Of a stretch of 64,000 nucleotides of DNA, positions 24,999-33,206 are shown in pieces. The notes under the pieces are model-generated. The model was not told the DNA's origin. It saw nothing but the letters and a program-made list of their open reading frames with translations, and searched no databases. The position numbers and the translations under genes are program-made. Position 1 is the first letter of the stretch. Every line of letters starts with the position of its first letter. This stretch comes from Sphingopyxis sp. DBS4 (GTDB taxonomy: Bacteria > Pseudomonadota > Alphaproteobacteria > Sphingomonadales > Sphingomonadaceae): NCBI RefSeq assembly GCF_024628865.1, contig NZ_CP102384.1, positions 4,289,001 through 4,353,000 of the forward strand. The letters run 5' to 3'.

Positions 24999-25610
24999 TC
25001 AGGCGCTGGGCCAGAGCGCCAGGCTGGTGTCGACCAGCCGCTCGAGCTCGTCCATCGTCGCGCCCGCGCCGGCCTGAACCGAAATCCCCTGCAGCAGGGC
25101 GTAGAGAAGGCTGGTCAGCCCCTGCGCGTCGACATGCGCGGGCAGGTCGCCCTCGGCCTTCGCGCGCTCGAAACGCTCGACCAGCGCGCGCTGCGACGAG
25201 GCACGGCGCCCCAGCACGTCGGCCTTGATCGACTCGGCTTCGGGGCTGCAGGCGAGCGAACTCAAAATACCCATGCATCCTTTGGGGTCGGTGGTGCCGG
25301 CGTGCGTCATCAGCGCGCCGTGGAGATAATATTCGGCGACCTTGCGCGCGGTCGGCTGGTCGAGCGCGGCGCGCGTATATTCCAGCTTTTCGGTCTCGTA
25401 GAGGTCGAGCGCCTTGTGAAACAGCGCTTCCTTGTTGCCGAAAGCGGCATAGAGGCTGGGCTTGGTGATCCCCATCGCCTCGGTCAGGTCGGCCATCGAC
25501 GCGCCGTCATAGCCCTTCGCCCAGAAGACGTGGAGGGCTTCGGCCAGTGCCTTGTCGACACAGAATTCGCGCGGGCGCCCCTTGACCGGGGTAGCGATGT
25601 CACTTTCCAT
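24999..25610 (-). CDS. TetR/AcrR family repressor of the RND efflux operon
   Basis: A 203-residue regulator read from the ATG at 25610. The DNA-binding domain occupies residues 10-60 (VDKALAEALHVFWAKGYDGAS, EAMGITKPSLYAAFGNKEAL), followed by a helical ligand-binding domain. GCMGILSSLACSPEAESIKA near residue 115 is reminiscent of the AcrR/ComR-type subfamily. It is co-directional with and upstream of the pump genes. Three related palindromes, two before the operon and one over its own start, suggest repression of both the pump and itself. Confidence 0.93.
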   Translation of the reverse strand: MESDIATPVKGRPREFCVDKALAEALHVFWAKGYDGASMADLTEAMGITKPSLYAAFGNKEALFHKALDLYETEKLEYTRAALDQPTARKVAEYYLHGALMTHAGTTDPKGCMGILSSLACSPEAESIKADVLGRRASSQRALVERFERAKAEGDLPAHVDAQGLTSLLYALLQGISVQAGAGATMDELERLVDTSLALWPSA

Positions 25611-25622
25611 AACGAGCGGTAT
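25609..25622. promoter_or_regulatory. Putative TetR operator O3 overlapping the tetR start
   Basis: ATAACGAGCGGTAT has the same half-sites as O2 with one mismatch and overlaps the start codon (25608-25610). This would give negative autoregulation by blocking transcription initiation or elongation. Confidence 0.5.
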
Positions 25623-25715
25623 ATAATCGATCGGGCCGGAAAGTCTAGGGGTAGCGGTTCGGCTGGGTTCTGGGGGCAGCGTCCGCAATCGACCGGAAGC
25701 CGACCTACCTTACGT

Positions 25716-25792
25716 CGTCATCCCGGACTTGATCCGGGATCCATTCAACCGGCGCTGAGAGAATGGATCCCGGATCAAGTCCGGGATTGACG
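25716..25792. repeat. Palindromic repeat (GTCATCCCGG type)
   Basis: Arms 25716-25752 and 25761-25792 are reverse complements around CCCGGACTTGATCCGGG, with GAATGGAT next to the loop. It lies between tetR and the S41 protease gene. Confidence 0.85.
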
Positions 25793-25827
25793 AGAGGCTG
25801 AAAATCGCGCGCAGTATCTCTTACCTT

Positions 25828-25906
25828 CGTCATTCCCGCGAAAGCCGGAACCCAGAGTGGGGTCAGCCGACGCACGCTCTGGGTTCCGGCTTTCGCGGGA
25901 ATGACG
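25828..25906. repeat. Palindromic repeat (GTCATTCCCGCGAAAG type)
   Basis: Arms begin CGTCATTCCCGCGAAAGCCG and end in its reverse complement; the interior (AGAGTGGGGTCAGCCGACGC) recurs in the 35843-35925 copy. Only 36 bp from the previous repeat. Confidence 0.85.
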
Positions 25907-25951
25907 AAAGTTAGGAAGGGGCCGCTCCCCCACCCCAAAACCGACGTTTCG

Positions 25952-27406
25952 TCAAAACAGCCCCGGCAGTTCGCGCTGCGCCGCGCGGGGCTTTGCGGGC
26001 GTCAGCATCTCGGGCTCGGCGGCCATCCGGACGCTGCGGCTTTGCGCGGAGGCGCCGGACGGGGCCTGGGCGATGGGCGTCGTGCAGCTTCCCCCCGCCA
26101 GGAAATCGATCGCCGCGCGCACCGAGGCTTCGCGCGGGTCGCCGAGCGGCAGGGACAGGTCGTCGTCCGCCGCGCAGCTGTTGCCGATCTTCGGCGCCAG
26201 CCCGTCGAAATAGTCGCCGCTGCTCGCCGCATTGCCGGTCGCAAAGGCGATCACGCGCATCCGCTCGTCGCATTCGCTCTTGTCGAGCGCAATCTGTCCG
26301 ACGGGCTTGCCATAGGTGTTGCTGCCGACCAGCGTCATATTGGTGCCGAGGTAGGGCAGCATCCCGTTGATCACCAGTTCGCTCGCCGAGGCGGTCGATC
26401 CGGTGCCGATGAAGGCGATGCGCGTCGGCGCGATCGATTCGGGCTGCGTGGTGAAGGTGTGGCGCGTGTTGTTCTCCGATTTCGATGAGCGGAAATTGGT
26501 CTGCGAGAACAGGTCGCTGGCGGCCCGGTTGCGGCCGAGCAGGTCGCCGAACAGCTCGGCGGTGGCGACGAGCCCGCCGCCATTGTAGCGCAGATCGATG
26601 ACGACGTCGGTCACCCCCTGGTTGCGGAAATTCAGGAAGGCGGCGCGAAGCTGGGGGTCGGCCGAACTGATGAAGCTGCGCAGGTTCACATAGCCATAAG
26701 CGTGCCCGCCCTCGCTGATGATTTTCGCGCCGTAGCGGTCGGAAATCGGGTCGAGATCGTAATCGGCCTTGGTCACCGACACGTCGCGGGTGCCGCCGCC
26801 GGGTTCGACGATCCGCAGGACGCGGGTCACGCCGGGGTCGCTCGACCCCAGCGCGTCGGTGATCCCCTGCGTGCCTTCGCTGGCGACGATGGTCGAGATG
26901 GCGCGAATGTTCGACGCATTCGTTCCGATCCCCACGATTTGCGTGCCGCGATCGATTCCCGCCGCCAGCGCCGGGGCATTTTCATAGGCCTCGGCGATGA
27001 TCACGCGCTGGGTGGTCGGATCATAGGCGAGCCGGACGCCGAAGCCCGCACTCGATCCGTTGGTGAAGAAAGCCTCCTCCTCGGCGATCGAGGTGACATA
27101 GGTGAAATAGCGATCCTTGTTCAGCGCCCGGGACGGCGCGACGAGCGCGTCGATATAGGTCTGGACGTCGGCGAAGTTCGCGGGATTGACGTTCGTCGCG
27201 ACATCGCCGGGGAAGAGATACCATTCGTCGATCACCGCCTTGGCGAAGCTCTGGCGCGCGCTGAGGCCGCAGCTTGCGGTGGGTGTCGGGGTCGGCGTGG
27301 GGGTGACGGTGACCGGCCCGCCGCCACCGCCGCCGCTCGACCCTCCGCCGCCGCATGAGGCGAGCAGCAATGACAGGACGGTCAGCGATGCAATCCCGCT
27401 ACGCAT
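25952..27406 (-). CDS. S41 family peptidase, predicted outer-membrane lipoprotein
   Basis: A 484-residue protein with a lipoprotein signal ending LLLASC (attachment cysteine 18), then a glycine-rich and TPTPTP spacer. A PDZ-like region (SSAGFGVRLAYDPTTQRVII, about residues 115-190) precedes the tail-specific protease domain. The nucleophilic serine is in FIGTGSTASASELVINGM and the general-base lysine in NTYGKPVGQ. Substrates could be secreted or outer-membrane proteins. An asparagine/glycine-rich C-terminal tail follows. The gene is convergent with the TetR region across two repeats. Confidence 0.92.
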   Translation of the reverse strand: MRSGIASLTVLSLLLASCGGGGSSGGGGGGPVTVTPTPTPTPTASCGLSARQSFAKAVIDEWYLFPGDVATNVNPANFADVQTYIDALVAPSRALNKDRYFTYVTSIAEEEAFFTNGSSAGFGVRLAYDPTTQRVIIAEAYENAPALAAGIDRGTQIVGIGTNASNIRAISTIVASEGTQGITDALGSSDPGVTRVLRIVEPGGGTRDVSVTKADYDLDPISDRYGAKIISEGGHAYGYVNLRSFISSADPQLRAAFLNFRNQGVTDVVIDLRYNGGGLVATAELFGDLLGRNRAASDLFSQTNFRSSKSENNTRHTFTTQPESIAPTRIAFIGTGSTASASELVINGMLPYLGTNMTLVGSNTYGKPVGQIALDKSECDERMRVIAFATGNAASSGDYFDGLAPKIGNSCAADDDLSLPLGDPREASVRAAIDFLAGGSCTTPIAQAPSGASAQSRSVRMAAEPEMLTPAKPRAAQRELPGLF

Positions 27407-27488
27407 GTGATTTCCCCCGATAATCGATGGACCTTCGATGATAGCGGCGACGGGCCGAATTGGAAGGGATGAAGGGGGCTGTGTCGTT

Positions 27489-27630
27489 CCTCCCCGGCAC
27501 GGGGAGGGGGACCATGCGAAGCATGGTGGAGGGGCACCCTCGGTTTACGCATCGATCCAGAAAAGGCGCACCATGTCGCACCTGCCCCTCCACCACCTTC
27601 GGTGGTCCCCCTCCCCGTGCCGGGGAGGAG
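27489..27630. repeat. Large imperfect palindrome (CCTCCCCGGC type)
   Basis: Arms beginning CTCCCCGGCACGGGGAG (27490-27506) and ending in the reverse complement (27611-27628), with inner matches around CCATGCGAAGCATGG and ACCACCTTCGGTGGT. It fills most of the gap 27407-27653. Confidence 0.75.
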
Positions 27631-27653
27631 CGGCGACGGCCGCCGTCCGGCCG

Positions 27654-28364
27654 TCAGTCCGCGTCGCCGTCTTCCTCGCGCCGCCCCTTGAAACCCTGCG
27701 CGATCACATAAAGTTCGGGCGATCCCTTGCGGCTTGCGGGCGGCTTGGCGTGTTTCACGGTAGCGAAATTCTGCTTGAGGACGGTCAGCAGTTCGCGGTC
27801 GGCGCCGCCCGCGAACACTTTCGCGACGAAAGCGCCGCCGGGCTGCAGGGTCTGTACCGCGAAATCGGCCGCGGTCTCGGCAAGCCCGATGGTGCGCAGA
27901 TGATCGGTCTGCGGATGGCCGACGGTGTTCGCCGCCATGTCCGAAATGACGAGATCGGGGGCGCTGCCCAGCGCCTCGATCAGCGCGTCGGGGGCGGCGT
28001 CGTCCATGAAATCCATTTCGAGGATCGCGACGCCTTCGATCGGTTCGCAGGCGAGCAGGTCGATTCCGGCAACGCGCGCGCGCGGATTGGCCTTGCGCAC
28101 GACCTGCGACCAGCCGCCCGGAGTGATCCCCAGGTCGACCACCGCGCGCGCTTTCCTGAGCAGGCCGAATTTCTCGTCGAGCTCGATCAGCTTGAAGGCG
28201 GCACGCGAGCGATAGCCCTCGGCCTGCGCGCGGCGGACATAGGGGTCGTTGAGCTGGCGCTGGAGCCAGCGGGTCGACGAGGCGGTGCGCTTGCGCGCGG
28301 TCTTGACCCGCACATGCAGGCCGCCGCGTCCGCCGCCGCTCTTGCCGCCCTTGCCACCGCTCAT
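27654..28364 (-). CDS. rlmE: 23S rRNA (uridine-2'-O-)-methyltransferase RlmE (FtsJ/RrmJ)
   Basis: Methylates U2552 of 23S rRNA during 50S maturation. At 236 residues from the ATG at 28364 it is of family size with an N-terminal glycine/lysine-rich extension. The Rossmann motif I (VVDLGITPGGWSQVV, about residue 75), DMAANTVGH and the catalytic lysine region AKVFAGGADREL are present. A basic N-terminal segment (RVKTARKRTASSTRWLQRQL) is typical. Its start overlaps the stop of the ppx/gppA gene by four bases (ATGA), so both form one operon. Confidence 0.95.
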   Translation of the reverse strand: MSGGKGGKSGGGRGGLHVRVKTARKRTASSTRWLQRQLNDPYVRRAQAEGYRSRAAFKLIELDEKFGLLRKARAVVDLGITPGGWSQVVRKANPRARVAGIDLLACEPIEGVAILEMDFMDDAAPDALIEALGSAPDLVISDMAANTVGHPQTDHLRTIGLAETAADFAVQTLQPGGAFVAKVFAGGADRELLTVLKQNFATVKHAKPPASRKGSPELYVIAQGFKGRREEDGDAD

Positions 28365-29464
28365 TTGCGATGCTCGCGCCGGGTAACCGGAATGTCGCGG
28401 CCCTGCATCGCCAATGTGCGCAAGATGCCCTCGCGGATGCCGCGGTCGGCAACGCCGACGCGCGCGGCGGGCCACAGGTCGATGATGCTCTCCAGAATCG
28501 CGCAGCCCGCAACCACCAGGTCGGCGCGCTCGCGTCCGATGCAGGCAATCTCGGCGCGCGCGTCGAGGCTCGCCTCGGCGAGGCGGCGGCTGATGTCGCG
28601 CATCGCGGTCGCGGGAACGGTGATCCCGTCGACCGCGCGCCGGTCGTAGCGCGGCAGCTCGAGAAAGACGCTGGCGAGCGTCGTCACCGTGCCGCTGGTG
28701 CCGAGCAGGCGCAGCGGCAGGTTCGCGAAGCGTTCGGCGCGGTCCGCGAAGGCGGCGAAGGCGCTGCGGGTCACTTCGCGCATCCGGGCATAACTTGCCT
28801 GCCGCGCGGCCAGGCTGTCCTCGCCCGGCGCGGCATGTTCGGTCAGCGACACGACCCCCCACGGCACGCTGATCCAATCGTGGATCTTTACGTCATGGTC
28901 CGACACGTCGACATGCATCAACTCGGTCGAGCCGCCGCCGATGTCGAAGATCAGCGCCGGGCCTTCGCCGGGTTCCATCAGATTGTGGCAGCCGAGCGCG
29001 GCGAGTCGCGCCTCTTCGGCAGCCGAGATGATGTCGAGGACGATGCCCGTCTCGCGCCGGACGCGCGCCGCGAGCTCGGTGCCGTTCACCGCGCGGCGGC
29101 ACGCCTCGGTCGCGACCGCGCGCGACAGGGTGACGTGGCGTCGGCGCAGCTTGTCGGCGCAGATGGCGAGCGCGGCAACGGTGCGGTCCATTGCGGCCTC
29201 GCTGATCCGTCCGGTCGCGTGCAATCCTTCGCCCAGCCGTACGATCCGCGAAAAAGCGTCGATGACGACGAGTTCGCCCTCGTGCGGGCGCGCGATCAGC
29301 AACCGGCAATTGTTGGTGCCAAGGTCGATCGCGGCATAGCTGCGGGGCCGGACGACCGGCACGGGGCGGGGCGGAGTTTCCCCTTTCTGTCTTCGGCTCG
29401 CCGGTGGGCCCATTTTCGAACCCGGCCGCGGCGATCGCCCTGAAGGCGCTGCCATTTGCCGCAT
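28361..29464 (-). CDS. ppx: Exopolyphosphatase / guanosine pentaphosphate phosphohydrolase family
   Basis: Ppx/GppA enzymes degrade inorganic polyphosphate or pppGpp. The actin-like ATPase fold is clear: phosphate 1 motif AIDLGTNNCRLLIA, phosphate 2 motif FDIGGGSTELMHVD and a conserved RLLGTSGTVTTL region. Read from ATG 29464 it has 367 residues; a GTG at 29491 would add nine. It is shorter than E. coli Ppx (513) and lacks the C-terminal HD-type domain, as in many alphaproteobacteria. It is coupled to rlmE by a 4-base overlap. Preference for polyP or pppGpp cannot be told. Confidence 0.92.
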   Translation of the reverse strand: MRQMAAPSGRSPRPGSKMGPPASRRQKGETPPRPVPVVRPRSYAAIDLGTNNCRLLIARPHEGELVVIDAFSRIVRLGEGLHATGRISEAAMDRTVAALAICADKLRRRHVTLSRAVATEACRRAVNGTELAARVRRETGIVLDIISAAEEARLAALGCHNLMEPGEGPALIFDIGGGSTELMHVDVSDHDVKIHDWISVPWGVVSLTEHAAPGEDSLAARQASYARMREVTRSAFAAFADRAERFANLPLRLLGTSGTVTTLASVFLELPRYDRRAVDGITVPATAMRDISRRLAEASLDARAEIACIGRERADLVVAGCAILESIIDLWPAARVGVADRGIREGILRTLAMQGRDIPVTRREHRK

Positions 29465-29573
29465 GGCTATGTTGACCTGTCTCTGACTCACGCATCCGCC
29501 AATTTGCGGACGTGCACTTGCGCGCGAACCTAGGCCCCGGCGGGCGCGATGGCAACCCCGCCCACCGACAGCA

Positions 29574-29604
29574 AAGCCCCGTCCGGCGCGGGCCGGACGG
29601 GGCG
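29574..29604 (-). terminator. Rho-independent-like terminator of the glycine-zipper gene
   Basis: On the minus strand a 12-bp GC stem (GCCCCGTCCGG/CCGGACGGGGC) is followed by TTTGCT. It lies about 80 bp downstream of the 29685 stop. A smaller hairpin (CCCTTTAAGGG) is at 29665-29675. Confidence 0.65.
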
Positions 29605-29684
29605 AAGGGGGGAGAGTCTTTTATTGGGGGTCGGGTCTGCCTTGATGGTGGCAGCCGTCATTCCCCTTTAAGGGGGCGGGCCCT

Positions 29685-30080
29685 TTAACGGCGGCAGCCG
29701 TCGTTGCCCTTGTCGATGGCGCGGCCGGCGATGGCGCCGACGGCGCCGCCGATGATCGTGCCGACGGTCCGGTCGCCGCGGCCGGCGATCTCGTGACCCG
29801 CCAGGCCGCCGGCGATCGCGCCGATGATCGTGCCACCGGTGCCGTTGTCGCACTGGCGATAATTACGATAGTTGCGGCGATCGTTGCCACGGTAATCGCG
29901 GCGGTCGTAACTGCGATAGTTGCGGCTATCATAGCGGCGGTTGTCGCGATTGTAGCGCGCGTCATAGCTCGAATAGCCGTCGCGGCTGTAATAGCCGTTC
30001 TGCGCCGCGGCGGGCGTAGCAAGGCCCAGCGTCGCGGTGGACATCAGGGCGGCGATCGAGAGGGTCACCATCTTTTTCAT
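29685..30080 (-). CDS. Exported glycine-zipper 2TM protein with RY-rich repeats
   Basis: A 131-residue envelope protein from the ATG at 30080, preceded by GGAG. It has a signal peptide (MKKMVTLSIAALMSTATLGL, cleavage near AAA-QNG). The next 45 residues are rich in Arg, Tyr, Asp and Asn in short near-repeats (YDRRDYRGNDRR, NYRNYR). A glycine zipper at about residues 80-118 follows (GTIIGAIAGGLAGHEIAGRG and VGTIIGGAVGAIAGR). Glycine-zipper 2TM domains form membrane hairpins, often in stress-induced outer-membrane lipoproteins; here no lipobox is visible. The role is unknown. Confidence 0.8.
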   Translation of the reverse strand: MKKMVTLSIAALMSTATLGLATPAAAQNGYYSRDGYSSYDARYNRDNRRYDSRNYRSYDRRDYRGNDRRNYRNYRQCDNGTGGTIIGAIAGGLAGHEIAGRGDRTVGTIIGGAVGAIAGRAIDKGNDGCRR

Positions 30081-30243
30081 CGTCGTTCTCCTTCTTTCGT
30101 CGTCAGGCCCTTGGGGTCTTTGGATCGATGATGCCCTTCTGCCCGATTCGCTTTGAGTGAAGCCTGAACATCGCTGTCGGCTGCCGTTCATCTTGGGGGG
30201 AGGCATCTTGCCGGGCCCGGCCGCGCGTCCTATCGCCGCGCCG

Positions 30244-31230
30244 ATGCGCCGTCTCCTGCCCGCCGTCCTGATCTTCGTTGCGCTCGGCCCCGTGCCCGGC
30301 ACGCGGCACTATCGTCCGCCGGTCGATCTCACCTCGCAGCAGATCACCGCGCGCCCGCTCCGTTATCCGGCGGGGGAGGCGGGTATGCTCCGCTTCGTGC
30401 GCGGTTGGCGCCTCGTCAGCCCGAACGACGCATTCGGTGGATTTTCGGCGCTCGCGATCCTCGGTCCCGATCGGTTCCAGCTTGCGGCCGACAATGGCTA
30501 TTGGGCACGGCTGACGCTCGCCGCCGACGGCGCGGTATCGGATGCGCGCATCGGCATGTTTCCGCCCGGCTCCGGCCCGACGCAGCGCAAGTCGCAACGC
30601 GACGTCGAATCGATGGCATTCGATCCCGCGAGCGGCAAAAGCTGGGTGGCGCTCGAGGGGCTCAATCAGGTCTGGCGGCTCGATCCGGCGCTGGAGCGCA
30701 TCGAATCGCGCGCGCGCCTGCCGCGGCCGCGCTGGCCGGTCAATCGCGGTCCCGAAGCGATGGTCCGCCTCGCGGACGGGCGCACCGTCATCTTTTCCGA
30801 AGACGCCGACGACGATCCGCGCGGCCGCGAGGCGCTGCTCTTCACCGGCGATCCCGCCGAGCCGGGGACGAAGGCGGTTCGCTTCTTCTATGATTCGCAG
30901 GGGAAGGGGCTGGTCAGCGACGCCGCGCCGCTGCCCGACGGGCGCATCCTGCTCGTCCACCGTCGGCTCGGGCTCGATCCCGTCTTCACGACGATCCTCG
31001 GCGTCGTCGATCCCGCCGCGATCCGGCCGGGCGCGCGGCTGACCTCGCGGACGATCGGCCGCGTGCCCGCGGCGCTCGCCGACAATTACGAAGGCGCGGC
31101 GATCGAGCGCCGCGACGGGCGCACCTTCCTGTGGCTCGTCTCGGACAATAATTTCAATGGCTGGCAGCGCAGCCTGCTCGTCGCGTTCGAGCTCGTCGGC
31201 TTGCCGGACAGCAAAAAGGCCGCGCGGTAA
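30244..31230 (+). CDS. Exported esterase-like phytase family protein
   Basis: A 328-residue protein with a signal peptide from the ATG at 30244 (MRRLLPAVLIFVALGPVPGT). A GTG at 30157 would add 29 residues, which lack signal-like features. The mature part resembles the esterase-like-activity-of-phytase family (beta-propeller type): FGGFSALAILGPDRFQLAAD and DARIGMFPPG near the start, then NYEGAAIERRDGRTFLWLVS and SDNNFNGWQRSLLVAFEL near the end. Substrate is unknown. It stands alone, convergent with rpmB. Confidence 0.8.
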   Translation: MRRLLPAVLIFVALGPVPGTRHYRPPVDLTSQQITARPLRYPAGEAGMLRFVRGWRLVSPNDAFGGFSALAILGPDRFQLAADNGYWARLTLAADGAVSDARIGMFPPGSGPTQRKSQRDVESMAFDPASGKSWVALEGLNQVWRLDPALERIESRARLPRPRWPVNRGPEAMVRLADGRTVIFSEDADDDPRGREALLFTGDPAEPGTKAVRFFYDSQGKGLVSDAAPLPDGRILLVHRRLGLDPVFTTILGVVDPAAIRPGARLTSRTIGRVPAALADNYEGAAIERRDGRTFLWLVSDNNFNGWQRSLLVAFELVGLPDSKKAAR

Positions 31231-31267
31231 TCCGGCGGCCTGATTGCATCGGCGATGCGAGGAAGCG

Positions 31268-31561
31268 TTAAGCGGCCTTTTCGGCCAGCTTCTTCGCGAC
31301 ATCCTTCTTGACCTTGCGGGCGTTCGCCGAAAGCTGGTCGTCGCCGGCCTTGAGCAGCCAGTTGTCGAGGCCGCCATTATGCTCGACCGTGCGCAGGCCG
31401 TGGGTCGACACGCGCAGCTTCACGCCCTTGCCGAGGGCGTCCGACAGCAAGGTCACATTCTGCAGATTGGGCAGGAAGGTGCGCTTGGTCTTGTTGTTGG
31501 CGTGGCTGACATTGTGGCCAACCTGGCGGCCCTTGCCGGTCAGTTCGCAAATGCGCGACAT
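31268..31561 (-). CDS. rpmB: 50S ribosomal protein L28
   Basis: A 97-residue alphaproteobacterial-type L28: [20 protein letters not shown] at the start, [20 protein letters not shown] in the middle and a lysine/alanine-rich C-terminal extension. The ATG at 31561 fits exactly. The extension beyond the core (about 80 residues) is normal for alphaproteobacteria. It is a stand-alone gene with its own promoter. Confidence 0.97.
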   Translation of the reverse strand: MSRICELTGKGRQVGHNVSHANNKTKRTFLPNLQNVTLLSDALGKGVKLRVSTHGLRTVEHNGGLDNWLLKAGDDQLSANARKVKKDVAKKLAEKAA

Positions 31562-31689
31562 GATCTTCTTCCTCGAATCAATGGGCGGCGTCCGGGGTGG
31601 GCCAGAAGGCACCGAAAGGACCGGATGGGCCGGGAAAGGCGCGCGCTTATCGGCTTGCCGGAGATTCGTCAAGCGAATAGGGCGCTTTT

Positions 31690-32145
31690 ATGCCCTCGTT
31701 TCCGCTCCCCGAACCGATGCGCCGCGCGCTCGACCTCGCGCGCATCGCCGCGGAATGGGGCGAAGTGCCGGTCGGCGCGGTGATCGTCAAGGACGGGCAG
31801 GTCGTCGCCGAAGGCCACAACCGCCCGCGCGAATCGCACGACCCGACCGCGCACGCCGAAATCGTCGCGATTCGCGCCGCCGCCGCGAAGCTCGGCAAGG
31901 AACGGCTCGACGGCTGCGACCTCTATGTGACGCTCGAACCCTGCGCGATGTGCGCGGGCGCCATCGCCCATGCGCGAATCGCGCGCCTCTATTATGGCGC
32001 CGACGATCCCAAGGGCGGCGCGATCGCCCACGGCCCGCGCCTCTTCGCGCAGCCGACGGTGCATCACCGACCGGAAATCTACGAGGGCATCGGCGCGGGC
32101 GAGGCTTCGGGCTTGCTCCGGGATTTCTTCGCCGCGCGGCGTTGA
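31690..32145 (+). CDS. tadA: tRNA-specific adenosine deaminase
   Basis: Converts the wobble adenosine of tRNA-Arg(ACG) to inosine. At 151 residues it has the zinc deaminase motifs HAEIVAIR (HAE) and PCAMCAGAI (PCXXC), and the conserved opening LARIAAEWGEVPVGAVIVKD. A plain cytidine-deaminase-like role is unlikely because the tadA signature is complete. It faces cobB, separated by the inverted-repeat element 32151-32312. Confidence 0.95.
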   Translation: MPSFPLPEPMRRALDLARIAAEWGEVPVGAVIVKDGQVVAEGHNRPRESHDPTAHAEIVAIRAAAAKLGKERLDGCDLYVTLEPCAMCAGAIAHARIARLYYGADDPKGGAIAHGPRLFAQPTVHHRPEIYEGIGAGEASGLLRDFFAARR

Positions 32146-32150
32146 GGAAA

Positions 32151-32312
32151 TCTCACACAAAGACACAAAGAGGGTCGCTTCATCATAAACCGTTCGCCCT
32201 GAGCTTGTCGAAGGGCCGTTCTTTTCTTTGACGCTGCAAGAAGAACGGTGCTTCGACAAGCTCAGCACGAACGGATTTGAAAGAGACATCCTCTTTGTGT
32301 CTTTGTGTGAGA
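32151..32312. repeat. 162-bp element with 23-bp perfect terminal inverted repeats
   Basis: The ends 32151-32173 and 32290-32312 are exact reverse complements (core CTCACACAAAGACACAAAGA). Inside lies a second inverted pair, 32190-32222 and 32241-32274, built on CCGTTCGCCCTGAGCTTGTC. It begins five bases after the tadA stop and ends 28 bp from the cobB stop, in a convergent gap. The inner module is related to the repeat at 35952-36040. Confidence 0.85.
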
Positions 32313-32340
32313 CAAAGCGGAGCGAACCGACCCGCCGGCC

Positions 32341-33045
32341 TCATCCGCCCAGCATCGCCACCACCCACGCCGGCACCAGCACCGTCGCCGGTCCCTGCCG
32401 CGCTTCGTCGAACCAGTGGCTCCCCTCGCTCGGCTCCATGTTGAGCTCGAGCGTCCGCGCCCCCGACGCGCGCGCTTCGCGGACGAAACCCGCGGCGGGA
32501 TAGACCGCACCCGAGGTGCCGATCGACACGAACAGGTCGGCGCGGTTCAGCGCGTGATAAATCTCGTCCATCCGGTACGGCATCTCGCCGAACCAGACGA
32601 TGTCGGGGCGCAGACTTCCCGCGGCCTGGCACGCCGGACAGGCGGGCCGATCGAGCAATGCTCCGGCCCACGGCATCCGTGCGTCGCAGATCGTGCACCA
32701 GGCGTTCAGATGCTCGCCGTGCATGTGGATCAGCCGCTTCGCCCCCGCGCGCTCGTGCAGGTCGTCGACATTCTGGGTGACGATCAGCAGCTCGCCCGGC
32801 CATTCGGCATCGAGCCGCGCCAGCGCGCGATGCGCCGCATTGGGTTCCCTGGTCTGGATCGCCGCGCGCCGCTCGTCATAGAAGCGCAGCACCAGGTCGG
32901 GATCGCGCGCGAAGGCTTCGGGCGTCGCGACATCCTCGACGCGATGCTGTTCCCACAGGCCCCCGGCGTCGCGGAAGGTGTCGATGCCGCTCTCGGCCGA
33001 CACGCCCGCGCCGGTCAGGATCACGATATTCTGGATGGTCTTCAT
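32341..33045 (-). CDS. cobB: NAD-dependent protein deacylase (sirtuin)
   Basis: Removes acyl groups from lysines using NAD. At 234 residues it is a single catalytic core: NAD-binding GAGVSAESGIDTFRDAGGLW, then TQNVDDLHERAG, catalytic histidine in HMHGEHL and zinc cysteines CTIC and CPAC. The sequence FYDERR keeps the Tyr-X2-Arg pair that in class III sirtuins (CobB, SIRT5) binds succinyl or malonyl groups, so desuccinylation is possible. That substrate inference is from known family rules. Confidence 0.93.
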   Translation of the reverse strand: MKTIQNIVILTGAGVSAESGIDTFRDAGGLWEQHRVEDVATPEAFARDPDLVLRFYDERRAAIQTREPNAAHRALARLDAEWPGELLIVTQNVDDLHERAGAKRLIHMHGEHLNAWCTICDARMPWAGALLDRPACPACQAAGSLRPDIVWFGEMPYRMDEIYHALNRADLFVSIGTSGAVYPAAGFVREARASGARTLELNMEPSEGSHWFDEARQGPATVLVPAWVVAMLGG

Positions 33046-33093
33046 GGGCCCTCTCTATCGGGCCGCATCGACAGCTTCATCCCTTTTTCGTCA

Positions 33094-33109
33094 CCCGGCG
33101 AAGGCCGGG
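33094..33109. repeat. Single hairpin related to the GTCATCCCGG repeats
   Basis: CCCGGCGAAGGCCGGG, followed by ATCTCGACC as in the 8013 copy. Only one arm is present. Confidence 0.6.
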
Positions 33110-33206
33110 ATCTCGACCTCACTTATAACCACGGATGATGACCAGCGCATCTCGACTTCGCGCGACCCGAGGGGCTAAGGGGAGAATGGATAGGGGACAG
33201 CGAGTC

